Below are positions 1 through 8,646 of a DNA stretch of 64,000 nucleotides, piece by piece. The stretch comes from Pontibacter sp. E15-1 (GTDB lineage Bacteria > Bacteroidota > Bacteroidia > Cytophagales > Hymenobacteraceae): assembly GCF_022601975.1 (NCBI RefSeq), contig NZ_JAKVIR010000015.1, positions 95,613 to 159,612 on the forward strand, read 5' to 3'. Position numbers and translations under genes: made by a program. The notes under the pieces were generated by a model. It did no database searches. It had not been told where the DNA came from and was given only the letters and a program-made list of their open reading frames with translations. Every line of letters begins with the position of its first letter. Positions within the stretch are counted from its first letter, which is position 1.

Positions 1-488
1 GCCAGCTTGGTCAGGGCCATTTCAATCTGCGGCAAAGTCGAGACGGTGCCCACGCCATGCCGCTCTGCCAGGTACTGCGCCGAGTTGAAGGCCGTATACA
101 CATCCCCTATGTCGTTTTTGTATACCAGCATTTTCTGCGGCAGGTCGAGCCCGGCCTGTTGGTTTGCCTGCATCAGGGGGGTGCCCAGTTTCGGATTGCC
201 AAACAGCACTACCCGCGTCGGGTTCAGGCTGAGTCCTGCGTTGCTGGCGTTCTGCTGATGGTCTACCTGCGCCACTATCCCGATGGCGTCATTGGCCTGC
301 AGCGCTGCAACGATGTTGCTGTAGACAGTATCCAGGCTTCGGTTGGATTTTTGGGTATAGGCAAGTCCGGTGGCGGCGGGCTTGTCTTCGATCGGCAGCT
401 CGCCGTGCTTGTCTTTGCAGCTGGTGGCAAGCAGCAGCAGGCAGAGGCTCAGGGGCAACAGCAAATAGCTTTTGGCAGTTTTTCTCAT
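1..488 (-). CDS. DUF302-domain lipoprotein (3' end outside window)
   Basis: The gene reads leftward from an ATG at 488 and is still open at the window edge, so the C-terminus is missing. The first 24 residues form a lipoprotein signal: basic start, Leu-rich core and lipobox LATSC with the acylated Cys at residue 24. The rest matches the DUF302 fold (COG3439), including the stretch VVLFGNPKLGTPLM, and is predicted to sit in the periplasm or outer membrane. DUF302 proteins have no settled biochemical role, so I give none. Bacteroidota members often carry two DUF302 domains, so a second may lie off-window. Upstream there is a 14-bp tandem duplication, then a fold-back element. Family call is fairly sure; function unknown. 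Confidence 0.8.
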   Translation of the reverse strand, partial: MRKTAKSYLLLPLSLCLLLLATSCKDKHGELPIEDKPAATGLAYTQKSNRSLDTVYSNIVAALQANDAIGIVAQVDHQQNASNAGLSLNPTRVVLFGNPKLGTPLMQANQQAGLDLPQKMLVYKNDIGDVYTAFNSAQYLAERHGVGTVSTLPQIEMALTKL

Positions 489-501
489 AGCGATGATTTT
501 T

Positions 502-529
502 TTTAAGTGTTCTATTTTAAGTGTTCTAT
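502..529. repeat. 14-bp perfect tandem duplication
   Basis: The unit TTTAAGTGTTCTAT occurs twice in direct succession (502-515 and 516-529). It lies 14 to 41 bases upstream of the DUF302 start codon, where the promoter or 5' leader would be. It may be a duplicated operator or a slippage product. Confidence 0.75.
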
Positions 530-567
530 AGATACTCGCTTGCCCCGGAAAAGTTAATTCCGACTAA

Positions 568-726
568 GAGCATGTTTAAAATTCACCTTTTGGACTACAA
601 AACGTCCATCAAGGAACCTGACTTCACCTTGTTATCGCCCCATAGCGCTGCTATGCGGCTCAAAAAACGCTTCGTCAGAACCCTTCCTGAACATTTTTCG
701 CTTCCAAAAATGAAATTTAAACATGC
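568..726. mobile_element. MITE-like fold-back element, about 159 bp
   Basis: The ends are inverted repeats. The left end starts GCATGTTTAAA at 570; the right end is its reverse complement, TTTAAACATGC at 716-726. Similarity continues inward for roughly 24 bases (TTCA then a T-run then GGA on both sides). The exact centre holds CATAGCgctGCTATG (641-655), so the whole unit can fold on itself. The 5-mer ACTAA flanks both sides (563-567 and 727-731), as expected for a target-site duplication. No transposase is encoded. A short open frame running through it is an accident of the repeat. It would be mobilised in trans by a parent IS not present here. Confidence 0.65.
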
Positions 727-831
727 ACTAACCAATGCTGGCTTGGAGATATGCCTGGGTCAAAAACTTATCCCAGCGCGCACGTAAAAAAGCATAGCCC
801 CCGACACAGCCACATTTATACCGGTTTGCCT

Positions 832-1338
832 ATGCCCAAGCTGCCCCTCCTTCTTTTGCCGCTGCTCTTCCTGGCCAACATCTGCCTGGCCCAGTCAAGC
901 TGCGCCTGCTGTACGGCACAACACAGGCAATTCGACTTCTGGCTCGGCGACTGGTTGGTATATGATACCACCGGCGCGAAAGTCGGCGAGAACCTGATCG
1001 AGAAAGTAGAGGCCGACTGCGTGGTGAGCGAGCGCTGGCAAAGCGCCACCGGCACCACCGGCCGAAGCTACAATTACTTTGATGCCGCCGACTCGACCTG
1101 GAACCAGGTATGGATAGACAGCCAAGGGCAAAACCTGGTGCTGAAAGGCAAAGCCAGCCCCGACAAGATGGTGCTGCAAAGCGCCTTGACAACAGGCAGG
1201 CAGGGCATCCCTTACGCAAACCGTATCACCTGGACCAGGAACAGCGACGGCACCGTGACGCAACTTTGGGAGATCCTTGACCCGCAGGGCACCCCCGTCC
1301 ACGTGGCGTTCAAGGGTATTTATAAACGACGGCGGTAG
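832..1338 (+). CDS. Secreted protein with FDFWLGDW motif (DUF1579-like)
   Basis: A 168-aa exported protein. I start it at the ATG at 832 because this gives a clean signal peptide (MPKLPLLLLPLLFLANICLAQ, cleaved after about residue 17-18); an in-frame start at 751 would prepend a non-hydrophobic tail that overlaps the region next to the fold-back element. Mature residues begin with a Cys-rich SSCACC, then FDFWLGDW, a motif shared by a family of small beta-barrel proteins often annotated DUF1579 or simply hypothetical. Pattern of Trp and Gly spaced through beta-like segments fits a lipocalin-sized barrel. Ligand and role are unknown. The next gene starts 22 bp downstream, so the two may be co-transcribed. 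Confidence 0.7.
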   Translation: MPKLPLLLLPLLFLANICLAQSSCACCTAQHRQFDFWLGDWLVYDTTGAKVGENLIEKVEADCVVSERWQSATGTTGRSYNYFDAADSTWNQVWIDSQGQNLVLKGKASPDKMVLQSALTTGRQGIPYANRITWTRNSDGTVTQLWEILDPQGTPVHVAFKGIYKRRR

Positions 1339-1360
1339 TCCGCGCAAAAAAATCATACCT

Positions 1361-1780
1361 ATGGCAGCAAACGGATACAACCCTTTTCAGGGCGCAGCGC
1401 TCACCACGATACTGGTGGTTACGGATATAAACCGCTCCAAAGCCTTTTATGTGGATGTCCTGGGAGCAGAGCTATACCGCGCGTATGGCGGCACCTCTGT
1501 CGTGCTTCAATTCCTGGGCAACTGGCTGCTGCTGGTTAGCCCCGGAGGGCCTACCGAAGACAAGCCCGAGACAGCGTTTGTGATGCCACAAGACGCAAAC
1601 AAGGTCAGCCATTGCTTTACCATACAGGTGCAGGACTGCCAGAAATCCTACGAGACGCTGAAAGCCAAAGGAGTTGCTTTCCTGACGCCACCCAAGCAAC
1701 GTGGCACGGAGACCCGGTGTTTCTTCAGGGACCCGGACGGGCATCTTTTCGAGATAAGCGAGCACGAGAAGCAAAGTTGA
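1361..1780 (+). CDS. VOC (glyoxalase/bleomycin-resistance fold) protein
   Basis: A 139-aa single-unit VOC protein, presumably cytosolic. The start at 1361 is chosen because residues from MAANGYNPF onward read directly into the conserved TTILVVTDINRSKAFYVDVLG start of the fold; an upstream in-frame start at 1277 would overlap the previous gene. The C-terminal half ends in the typical FFRDPDGHLFEI strand, with the Glu that is a metal ligand in many VOC enzymes. These proteins work as dimers and act on varied substrates (methylglyoxal-glutathione, fosfomycin, catechols), and nothing in the neighbourhood indicates which one applies. Confidence 0.82.
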   Translation: MAANGYNPFQGAALTTILVVTDINRSKAFYVDVLGAELYRAYGGTSVVLQFLGNWLLLVSPGGPTEDKPETAFVMPQDANKVSHCFTIQVQDCQKSYETLKAKGVAFLTPPKQRGTETRCFFRDPDGHLFEISEHEKQS

Positions 1781-1810
1781 GGCTGATGTCTTTATGCCAA
1801 GGGGTTGCAC

Positions 1811-2518
1811 TCATGCCGCCCGGTCTATCCCCTTCTGCCGCACATCCTGATAGTAGTTGCAGAAACGTTGGAGCACGCACGCTTCACATTTGGGGGTATA
1901 AAAAGTACAGACGCGCTGGCCGTGCCAGAAGAGGTGCTTGTGGAAATTAAAGAGCTCCACGGCCTCATGCGGCAGCATCTGGAGCAGCAGGTCGTGCGCC
2001 TTGTTGGCGGTGACCTTTGCCCCAATCAGCCCAACGCGCTGGCTTACCCGGAACACGTGTGTGTCTACGGGTAACACCGGCTTCCTGAAGTTGAAAAGCA
2101 GCAGTAGCGTGGCTGTCTTCAGGCCCACGCCTGGCAGGCGCGTGAGCCAAGCCATGGCCTCCTCCACAGGCATGTCCTGCAGAAAATCGATGCTGATCTC
2201 GCCACGGTCTTCCTTTATGAGGCGCAGCGTCTGCTGTATCTGAGGCGCTTTCTGGCCGGGGTAACGGGTCGTTTTCACGGCATCCGCCAGCTCGTCCACG
2301 TCGGCGTTCAGCACACCCTCCCAATCGCCGAAGCGCTCCAGCATGGTGTTGTAGGCCAACACTTCGTCGGCATGGGTAGTGCGGTGCGAGAGCATGGTAG
2401 AGATCAGCTCGTGCATGGGCGTGCGGCGGCTGTCGAGCGTGAGCCGCTTGTAAGCCTGGTTCAGCAACTCGTGTGTTCGCAGTGCTTTGTCTTGTGGCGG
2501 TAGTTGGTGTGCATCCAT
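1811..2518 (-). CDS. Endonuclease III-like DNA glycosylase
   Basis: A 235-aa HhH-GPD base-excision repair enzyme. The helix-hairpin-helix LPGVGLKTA carries the expected catalytic Lys (K134), and VDTHVFRV carries the catalytic Asp (D152). A 4Fe-4S loop is complete: C204-x6-C211-x2-C214-x5-C220. It should remove oxidised pyrimidines and nick the strand. The segment LSHRTTHADEVLAYN differs from the LSAQTTD seen in classical Nth, so this may be a Bacteroidota subgroup rather than the main nth gene; I leave the symbol blank. It is convergent with the VOC gene (31 bp apart). Confidence 0.85.
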   Translation of the reverse strand: MDAHQLPPQDKALRTHELLNQAYKRLTLDSRRTPMHELISTMLSHRTTHADEVLAYNTMLERFGDWEGVLNADVDELADAVKTTRYPGQKAPQIQQTLRLIKEDRGEISIDFLQDMPVEEAMAWLTRLPGVGLKTATLLLLFNFRKPVLPVDTHVFRVSQRVGLIGAKVTANKAHDLLLQMLPHEAVELFNFHKHLFWHGQRVCTFYTPKCEACVLQRFCNYYQDVRQKGIDRAA

Positions 2519-2741
2519 TTTTCAGCGCAATATGGCTTTCTGTCTACGGATGGACCCTGTCTGCTGTTGGGCCTGGTTGCACGGCCGCATGCGTTGGCCA
2601 GCCTGCTGAAACCGCAGCGAAAAGCTGAGAGCGAACTGGTTTCATAAAAATGTAACTATATATACAACTATTTACACTTATCAGTCGGTATATGTTTAAT
2701 TCTTATCGACACAGCTCTCTTGGCTCATTTCAGGAATATAT

Positions 2742-3431
2742 ATGCAAATAAAATTTTTAGGTACAGGCGGGACTTTCGACATCGATTACCGCAATTCGGC
2801 GGCCTTGCTGGAGTTTAGGGGCATCCATCTGCTTATTGACTGTGGCTTCACTGTGTTTCAGACACTAATAGAGAAGAAGCTGATCGGAAAGGTGGATCAC
2901 ATTCTGCTAACGCACCTGCACAACGACCATTGCGGCAGCCTCGCCAACCTGCTCCTTTACAAAAGCATAATCGAGAAAAGCCCGCGCCCGGTCATTCTCT
3001 ATACCTCAGAGCAGTTTAAGCAGCAGCTATACCAGTTTTTGCAGATACAGGTGAAGGATCCGGAAAAGTACGCTGAGTTTGTTCCCGTGGACCAGGTGGA
3101 GGGCATCATACCGATCGACACGTATGGGCAGCACTCCGAGGGGATGCAAAGCTACGCCTACATTTTCGACAATGAGAGCCGCATTGTGTACTCCGGCGAC
3201 CTGGCACGGCCTGAGGTGCTGTTTGAGCGGCTGGAACGGCTCCCGGAGAAAAAGACCTGCGTCTTCCACGACATCACCTTTACCCCAGACAATACCGGCC
3301 ATACCTACTACAAAAAGCTCCTGCCCTACATGAATGGCATCGACATATTCGGCTATCACTGTGACCCAACCAAAAACCCAGAGGACAACCCCATTCGCCT
3401 GGTGTTTCATGAGAGCAGCCTGATGGCCTGA
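2742..3431 (+). CDS. Metallo-beta-lactamase-fold hydrolase
   Basis: A 229-aa cytosolic MBL-fold enzyme. The zinc motif THLHNDHCGS (HxHxDH type) is intact near residue 67, and YSGDLA supplies the bridging Asp. A final GYHC near residue 208 may provide the last His. The N-terminus MQIKFLGTGGTFDIDYRNSA resembles the RNase Z / phosphodiesterase-like branch (GTGG then a substrate loop), so the substrate may be a phosphodiester, but this cannot be settled from sequence. It stands alone, with 223 bp of AT-rich sequence upstream in which I see no clear TAnnTTTG box. Confidence 0.8.
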   Translation: MQIKFLGTGGTFDIDYRNSAALLEFRGIHLLIDCGFTVFQTLIEKKLIGKVDHILLTHLHNDHCGSLANLLLYKSIIEKSPRPVILYTSEQFKQQLYQFLQIQVKDPEKYAEFVPVDQVEGIIPIDTYGQHSEGMQSYAYIFDNESRIVYSGDLARPEVLFERLERLPEKKTCVFHDITFTPDNTGHTYYKKLLPYMNGIDIFGYHCDPTKNPEDNPIRLVFHESSLMA

Positions 3432-3559
3432 CAGCTCTCCGGCACGTGTGGATAGGTAGCGCACAGACATACGCCCCAATACAACACCAGTAAAACTATA
3501 TCCTCTTTTCCGGGTTAATGCTGCGAAACAATTGACTTCCATAGGAAGGCTCTCTATCC

Positions 3560-4204
3560 ATGATCGCACATTTGCCTGCAAAGACCTCTTTCCTGCGCCA
3601 GCCGTTGCACCTGTGCTACAGCGTGCTGTTTGCGGCCTTTTGGCTTTATACCGGGCTCTCCACACCTGACCTGAAAAACTGGCTTCTGGAGAACACGCTC
3701 TCGATGGTGATTTTGCTCGTGGCTTTCTACAACATCCTGCGTTTCTCCGACACCAGTTACACACTGATATTCCTGTTCCTGCTGCTGCACGTGTATGGCA
3801 GCCAGTATCAGTACGCCGAAAACCCGTTCGGGGAATGGCTGAAAGTGCAGTGGCACCTGCAGCGCAACCACTATGACCGGATTGTGCATCTCGGCTTTGG
3901 CTTGCTGCTGGCATACCCGATGCACGAGGTGTTTGCAAGAGGCCTTGGCCTGAGGAATTTCCTGGGCTACCTGTTGCCGGTAGAGTTCATTTTGTCGTTG
4001 AGCGCGCTGTATGAGTTGGTGGAGTGGTTGGTGGCCGATGTGGCCTATGATGGCGCGCGGCAGGGTATGGTATACCTGGGGATGCAGGGCGATGTGTGGG
4101 ATGCCCAGAAGGATATGGGGCTGGCCTTCATCGGTGCGCTGCTGGCCATGTGCCTTACGCTGATCCTGCGGAGAAAGCGGGTTCAGGCAGTACCCAAAGT
4201 ATAA
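3560..4204 (+). CDS. DUF2238 (YjdF-like) inner-membrane protein
   Basis: A 214-aa polytopic membrane protein with about six hydrophobic helices. The DUF2238 signature is clear: RNHYDR in a loop near residue 106, then a His in HLGFGLLLAYP, the pair YELVEW, and GDVWDAQKDM before the last helix. The family (E. coli YjdF) has no established function; the conserved charged residues in loops suggest an enzyme or metal site rather than a simple channel. The protein ends with a basic cytoplasmic tail RRKRVQ. It is convergent with the 43-aa lipoprotein gene. Confidence 0.85.
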   Translation: MIAHLPAKTSFLRQPLHLCYSVLFAAFWLYTGLSTPDLKNWLLENTLSMVILLVAFYNILRFSDTSYTLIFLFLLLHVYGSQYQYAENPFGEWLKVQWHLQRNHYDRIVHLGFGLLLAYPMHEVFARGLGLRNFLGYLLPVEFILSLSALYELVEWLVADVAYDGARQGMVYLGMQGDVWDAQKDMGLAFIGALLAMCLTLILRRKRVQAVPKV

Positions 4205-4263
4205 CGTGGTTGGGTTTGATTAGCCTGCCTGTAGCCAGGCCTCACCCGCTCGTGAGATTGCCC

Positions 4264-4395
4264 TCACTTTGCTTCTGCGGCTATATTACTGTTCGAGAGC
4301 ACTTCCACCGTGGCCGGATCCAGGATACGCTCGCAGGCACTGAAAACCGCGGTGATCAGCATGCTGTACAGCGCGATGTATAAAACCTTTTTCAT
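4264..4395 (-). CDS. 43-aa predicted lipoprotein
   Basis: A very short gene. From the ATG at 4395 it encodes MKKVLYIALYSMLITAVFSA followed by Cys21 and a 22-residue polar tail ending in AAEAK. The n-region (MKK), hydrophobic core and FSAC lipobox make a good type II signal peptide, so the mature product would be only 23 residues anchored by lipid. Another in-frame ATG lies at 4410. Small lipoproteins of this kind resemble entericidin-like or lysis-type peptides in layout, but I see no sequence match and assign no function. Its stop is 60 bp from the convergent DUF2238 gene. Confidence 0.55.
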   Translation of the reverse strand: MKKVLYIALYSMLITAVFSACERILDPATVEVLSNSNIAAEAK

Positions 4396-4467
4396 CTGAT
4401 TGATTTGCATCTACACAACGCTCCTTATAGGGCTGCGCAGTATATGCCGGGGTAAAAAATGTGGTAT

Positions 4468-4500
4468 AAAAAACCAGCCGCTCCCGAAGGCGCGGCTGGC
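4468..4500 (-). terminator. Intrinsic terminator of the first OmpA-type gene
   Basis: On the minus strand the stem GCCAGCCGC / GCGGCTGG with a short loop is followed by a run of six T. It lies 26 bp past the stop of the 4526-5233 gene. Confidence 0.85.
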
Positions 4501-4525
4501 ATAAAATCGAAACAAACGTTATTGC

Positions 4526-5233
4526 TTACAAATCGCCTTTCTCAGCGGCTTTCTTCATCTTTTCGTTCGCGAAGATGGCAATCTCCACGCGGCGGTTCTG
4601 GCGACGGCCAGCCTCGGTTGAGTTGTCAGCGATCGGCTGATCGAAAGCATACCCCTGTGTGGTCATGCGGCTGCGGTCAACGCCCATAGAGGCGGCATAG
4701 TCGGCAACGGCACGGGCACGGCGCTCAGAAAGCGGCTGGTTAATCTCACGCGAACCGGTGTTGTCGGTATGGCCTTCAATCACGATGTTGGTATCAGGAT
4801 ATTTCTTCAGCGTCTCAGACAGCTGGGCAATCTCGGTTTTGGCACCTGACTGCAGCTCTGAGGAGTTCACCGGGAAAAGGATGCCTGAGTCGAAGGTAAT
4901 CTTGATACCCTCTCCAACACGCTCTACGTTGGCGTTTTCCAGGTCGCGGCGTAATTCCTCGGCCTGCTTGTCCATCTTGCGTCCGATCACGGCACCAGTC
5001 GTACCACCCACAGCAGCACCTATAATGGCACCTGCTGCCGTATTACCCGCTATCTTACCGATCACTCCGCCAACCACGGCGCCGGAACCGGCCCCGATGA
5101 TACCGCCTTTCGTGGTTTTGCTCATGCCACGACCATTGTCGGAGCTAGTGCCGGATTGTTGGCTAGACGTACAAGAGGTAGACAATAAACCCAGGATGGC
5201 GAATATTGAAAGATAAATTCTTAGTTTTTTCAT
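4526..5233 (-). CDS. Glycine-zipper OmpA-family lipoprotein (copy 1)
   Basis: A 235-aa outer-membrane lipoprotein. I use the ATG at 5233 (MKKLRIYLS); ATGs at 5242 and 5245 only add MKT or MMKT. The lipobox LLSTSC places the lipid Cys near residue 20. Next comes a glycine zipper with alternating GxxxG repeats (residues about 40-80: GGIIGAGSGAVVGGVIG and similar), which can insert in or pack against membrane, then a C-terminal OmpA domain with GHTDNTG and the LSERRARAV peptidoglycan-binding helix. It should tie the outer membrane to peptidoglycan. It is a paralogue of the adjacent 5544-6299 gene, but each copy has its own terminator. Confidence 0.88.
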   Translation of the reverse strand: MKKLRIYLSIFAILGLLSTSCTSSQQSGTSSDNGRGMSKTTKGGIIGAGSGAVVGGVIGKIAGNTAAGAIIGAAVGGTTGAVIGRKMDKQAEELRRDLENANVERVGEGIKITFDSGILFPVNSSELQSGAKTEIAQLSETLKKYPDTNIVIEGHTDNTGSREINQPLSERRARAVADYAASMGVDRSRMTTQGYAFDQPIADNSTEAGRRQNRRVEIAIFANEKMKKAAEKGDL

Positions 5234-5476
5234 GGTTTTCATCATAAATAAGTTTTTCGAACCCAAAAGGTCTGTGGTAAATACTCCTATAATTCTAAAA
5301 TGTTCTGTTCTCTGAAGCCATAAAGCATTGCATTGGCAGCTTTGCAGAGGTAAGGGGCAATGAGCAGGCTGATATATAACACTTTATATAATCTATACTT
5401 TATACTTAAACGTTTGCCGCTTTCTCAGGTTTTAAGCCAGGCCTTGCCACAGGCGCAATCATTAGCCAACGGCCTT

Positions 5477-5514
5477 TAAAAAGACAGCGCCTGCCGGTTT
5501 ATACCCGCAGACGC
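5477..5514 (-). terminator. Intrinsic terminator of the second OmpA-type gene
   Basis: On the minus strand GCGTCTGCGGG pairs with CCGGCAGGCGC (two mismatches) around a TATAAA loop and is followed by TGTCTTTTT. It isolates the two OmpA paralogues into separate transcripts. Confidence 0.7.
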
Positions 5515-5543
5515 CATCCCATTAAAACAGGAAAGTGCTTTGC

Positions 5544-6299
5544 TTACTTCAACTGGCCGCTTTCAGCGGCTTGCTTCAGCTCTTCGTTCGCCACGATGAT
5601 AATCTCGACGCGTCGGTTTTGCTGGCGTCCTTCGGCAGTAGTGTTTTCTGCTATAGGCTGATCAAAGCTGTAGCCCTTGGCTTGCAGGCGACCGGGCTCC
5701 ACGCCCAGGCTACGGGCATAGGTGGCAACGGCCTCAGCACGGCGCTCCGACAGCTTCTGGTTCAACTCGTAAGAGCCGGTGTTGTCTGTGTGCCCCTCGA
5801 TGATGACGTTGGTGCCGCCATACTCTTTCAGCGTCTTGGCCAGTTTCTCCACATCGCGTTTGGCGTTGGCGCTCAGGTCGGCGGAGCCCACCGGGAAGAG
5901 GATGCCCGAGTCGAAGTTCACGCGGATGGCCTCACCCACGCGCTCCACCTTCGCGCCCTCCATCGATTTTTCCAGCTCCTCGGCCTGCTTGTCCATGCGG
6001 CGGCCGATCACGGCACCTGTGGCACCGCCCACGGCAGCGCCCACAATGGCTCCGGCGGCCGTGTTGCCCAGCTTGCTGCCGATCAGGCCTCCGATTACGG
6101 CACCGCCGCCTGCCCCGATCAGGCCGCCTTTGGTCGTCTTCTTCATGCCTGGCTTGTCTGCGTTCTGATCTTGCTCGGCTGTTTTGCCCTGGGTGGTCTC
6201 GGTGTTGTCTGAGCTGGCAACGGGTGCCTTGGTCTGGCACGAGGTAAACAGCATGGTGGCAGCTAAAAAGGTGCCCAGCGAAAGGTTTCTTAATTTCAT
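5544..6299 (-). CDS. Glycine-zipper OmpA-family lipoprotein (copy 2)
   Basis: A 251-aa protein with the same plan as its neighbour: lipobox LFTSC (Cys near residue 19), a linker rich in Asp/Lys/Glu, a glycine zipper (GGLIGAGGGAVIGGLIG and following repeats), then an OmpA domain with GHTDNTG and LSERRAEAV. The start at 6299 is chosen because MKLRNLSLGTF reads straight into the hydrophobic core; an in-frame start at 6362 would add a polar, non-signal stretch. Compared with copy 1 the pre-zipper linker is longer. The pair looks like a tandem duplication followed by divergence. Expected role: non-covalent anchor between outer membrane and peptidoglycan. Confidence 0.88.
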   Translation of the reverse strand: MKLRNLSLGTFLAATMLFTSCQTKAPVASSDNTETTQGKTAEQDQNADKPGMKKTTKGGLIGAGGGAVIGGLIGSKLGNTAAGAIVGAAVGGATGAVIGRRMDKQAEELEKSMEGAKVERVGEAIRVNFDSGILFPVGSADLSANAKRDVEKLAKTLKEYGGTNVIIEGHTDNTGSYELNQKLSERRAEAVATYARSLGVEPGRLQAKGYSFDQPIAENTTAEGRQQNRRVEIIIVANEELKQAAESGQLK

Positions 6300-6481
6300 G
6301 GTTTTGATTTGTGTGATTGTTTGTACTGTTCCGTTTGTGTTGTTTCTGTTAGTATGCTGCATGCATGTCTGTGCATTGGCAACTCCTGTGCCAGAACGCG
6401 CGGAAGCACCCTTTAAATATTTAATCCCCGATATATTTTTACCAAAACATACCTATACCCCTGGCCATCAGCCTGCTCCAC

Positions 6482-6524
6482 AAAAAAGCGCGGCCCGCTA
6501 CAGAAGTAGCAGGCCGCGCTTTTT
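6482..6524 (-). terminator. Intrinsic terminator of accD
   Basis: A long stem with AAAAAAGCGCGGCC on one side and GGCCGCGCTTTTT on the other; the T-run follows the stem on both strands. It lies 18 bp past the accD stop. Confidence 0.85.
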
Positions 6525-6541
6525 GTAGGGGGTATATAAAT

Positions 6542-7429
6542 TTAAGCCTGAGTAACTACCTGGGGCTTGGGTGCCGGCACGCTTTTGGGCGCTACCATCC
6601 GGAGCAGGTCCGACAGCTTTTGCTTCAGTTGCTTGCGGTCCACGATAAAGTCGAGGAAGCCGTGCTCCAGCACAAACTCGGCGCTCTGAAAGTCCTTGGG
6701 CAAATCCTTGCCGATGGTTTCCTTGATCACGCGCGGTCCGGCAAAACCGATCAGGGCTCCGGGCTCCGCGATGTTGAAGTCGCCCAGCATGGCGTAAGAC
6801 GCGGTTACGCCGCCGGTGGTCGGGTCTGTCAGCATCGAGATATAGGGCAGGCGCTCCTCAGAGAGCAGCGCCAGCTTGGCCGAGGTTTTGGCCATCTGCA
6901 TCAGCGAGAAGCCGGCTTCCATCATCCGGGCCCCGCCCGACTTGGAAATCATCATGAACGGGGTGCGCGTTTCGCGGGCATGGTCTATGGCACGGGCTAT
7001 CTTCTCCCCTACCACCGAGCCCATCGAGCCCCCGATAAAGGCGAAATCCATACAGGCGATGGTGATGTCCCGGCCATCCAGCTTGCCGTAGGCCGTCCGG
7101 ACAGCGTCTTTCAGGCCCGTCTTTTTCTCGGTTGCCTCAATGCGCTGCGGGTATGGCTTGGAATCGACGAAGTGAAGCGGATCGCCTGAGGTCAGGTTTT
7201 CGTCCAGCTCCGTGAACGCGTTATCATCAAAAAGAATGGCAAAGTACTCTTCCGACCCGATCCGGTCATGGTAATCGCACTTTACGCAGGTATGCATGCT
7301 TTTGCGATGCTCGGCCATACTGGTCACCGCTTTGCACTCCGGACACTTATACCATAACCCATCCGGGGTTTCCTTTTTCTCCTCTGTGGGGGTATGGATT
7401 CCTTTTTCGACTCTTTTAAACCAAGGCAT
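6542..7429 (-). CDS. accD: Acetyl-CoA carboxylase carboxyltransferase subunit beta
   Basis: The beta subunit of the carboxyltransferase that moves CO2 from biotin to acetyl-CoA, the first step of fatty-acid synthesis; it works with AccA, which is not in this window. The 295-aa protein has the N-terminal C4 zinc ribbon (C29, C32, C48, C51) followed by a crotonase-fold body with [12 protein letters not shown] and [18 protein letters not shown] start at 7429 (MPWFKR), which aligns with the usual MxWFKR start; an ATG at 7432 is equally possible, and one at 7495 would add an unrelated tail. Terminated by its own hairpin. Confidence 0.95.
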   Translation of the reverse strand: MPWFKRVEKGIHTPTEEKKETPDGLWYKCPECKAVTSMAEHRKSMHTCVKCDYHDRIGSEEYFAILFDDNAFTELDENLTSGDPLHFVDSKPYPQRIEATEKKTGLKDAVRTAYGKLDGRDITIACMDFAFIGGSMGSVVGEKIARAIDHARETRTPFMMISKSGGARMMEAGFSLMQMAKTSAKLALLSEERLPYISMLTDPTTGGVTASYAMLGDFNIAEPGALIGFAGPRVIKETIGKDLPKDFQSAEFVLEHGFLDFIVDRKQLKQKLSDLLRMVAPKSVPAPKPQVVTQA

Positions 7430-7587
7430 CATAGACAAAAGCGTGCGTGCCGCACTTTTAAGTTTCGGGTGTATACCTTGCGGGCAGCAAAGCATAAAAC
7501 TATATAACCTGCCTCTTCGGGCCTTATAAACAGGCTTTTGAAAGGCAGGCTACAAAAATATGTAATAATCTGCAGTTGTGCTACAAA

Positions 7588-8646
7588 TTACGCCACAGTA
7601 ATCTCTTTTGCCAGGTATACGTCCTGCACGGCGTTCAGCAGATCCACGCCCTCCGCGAAAGGCCTCTGGAAAGCCCGCCGGCCCAGGATCAGCCCCATAC
7701 CGCCCGCGCGCTTGTTAATGACAGCCGTGCGGACGGACTGCTGTATATCCGATGCCCCCTCAGACGCCCCGCCCGAGTTGATCAGGCCCGCGCGGCCCAT
7801 ATAGCAGTTGGCCACCTGGTAGCGGCACAGGTCGATGGGGTGGTTGGTGCTCAGCTCGGTATACATCCGCTTGTCTGACTTGGAGAACCTGACCGCCGTG
7901 AAGCCGCCGTTGTTCTCGGGTAGCTTCTGCTTGATGATGTCAGCCTGGATGGTGACACCCAAGTGATTGGCCTGCCCCGTGAGGTCGGCGGCCACGTGGT
8001 AGTCGGTGCCGTCTTTCTTAAAGGCGCTGTTGCGGGTATAGCACCACAGGATGGTGGCCATACCCAGCTGGTGCGCACGCTCAAACGCCTCCGACACCTC
8101 GATGAGCTGCCGCGACGACTCCTCAGAGCCGAAGTAGATGGTAGCCCCCACGGCGGCGGCCCCCAGGTTCCAGGCATCATCCACAGAGCCGAACATGATC
8201 TGGTTGTACTTGGTGGGATAGGTCAGCAACTCGTTGTGGTTGATCTTGACGATGAACGGGATTTTATGGGCGTATTTCCTGGACATCATGGCCAGGTTGC
8301 CGAAGGTGGTGGCCACGGCGTTGCAGCCGCCCTCCAGCGCCAGCGCCAGTATACTCTCGGGGTCAAAGTACATCGGGTTTGGGGCAAACGACGCGCCCGC
8401 CGTGTGCTCGATGCCCTGGTCGACGGGCAGGATGGAGATGTAGCCGGTGCCGGCAAGGCGGCCGTGACCAAACAGCTGCTGCAGGTTGCGCAGCACCTGG
8501 GGGCTGCGGTTCGTCTGAGCGAAGATTCTGTCTACAAAGTCGGGGCCGGGCACATGCAGCTGGGCCTTCGGGAAGGTTTTGCTCTCGTGCTGCAGCAGGC
8601 TTTCTGCATCGGCACCAAGCATCGAAACAATGTTTTCGTACGTCAT
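7588..8646 (-). CDS. fbaB: Class I fructose-bisphosphate aldolase (FbaB/DhnA type)
   Basis: A 352-aa glycolytic/gluconeogenic aldolase that splits fructose-1,6-bisphosphate through a lysine Schiff base. The segments [47 protein letters not shown] and [20 protein letters not shown] are diagnostic of the archaeal-type/FbaB class I family rather than the zinc-dependent class II enzymes. Length fits the family (about 350 aa). It is transcribed toward accD with a 158-bp gap, so co-transcription is possible but not evident. Upstream 287 bp are shared with the divergent lipoprotein gene at 8934. Confidence 0.93.
   Translation of the reverse strand: MTYENIVSMLGADAESLLQHESKTFPKAQLHVPGPDFVDRIFAQTNRSPQVLRNLQQLFGHGRLAGTGYISILPVDQGIEHTAGASFAPNPMYFDPESILALALEGGCNAVATTFGNLAMMSRKYAHKIPFIVKINHNELLTYPTKYNQIMFGSVDDAWNLGAAAVGATIYFGSEESSRQLIEVSEAFERAHQLGMATILWCYTRNSAFKKDGTDYHVAADLTGQANHLGVTIQADIIKQKLPENNGGFTAVRFSKSDKRMYTELSTNHPIDLCRYQVANCYMGRAGLINSGGASEGASDIQQSVRTAVINKRAGGMGLILGRRAFQRPFAEGVDLLNAVQDVYLAKEITVA

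Noticed and set aside
521..787. Open frame of 88 codons across the fold-back element
   Set aside because: It runs through both inverted ends and the central palindrome, has no signal or domain, and is explained by the repeat.
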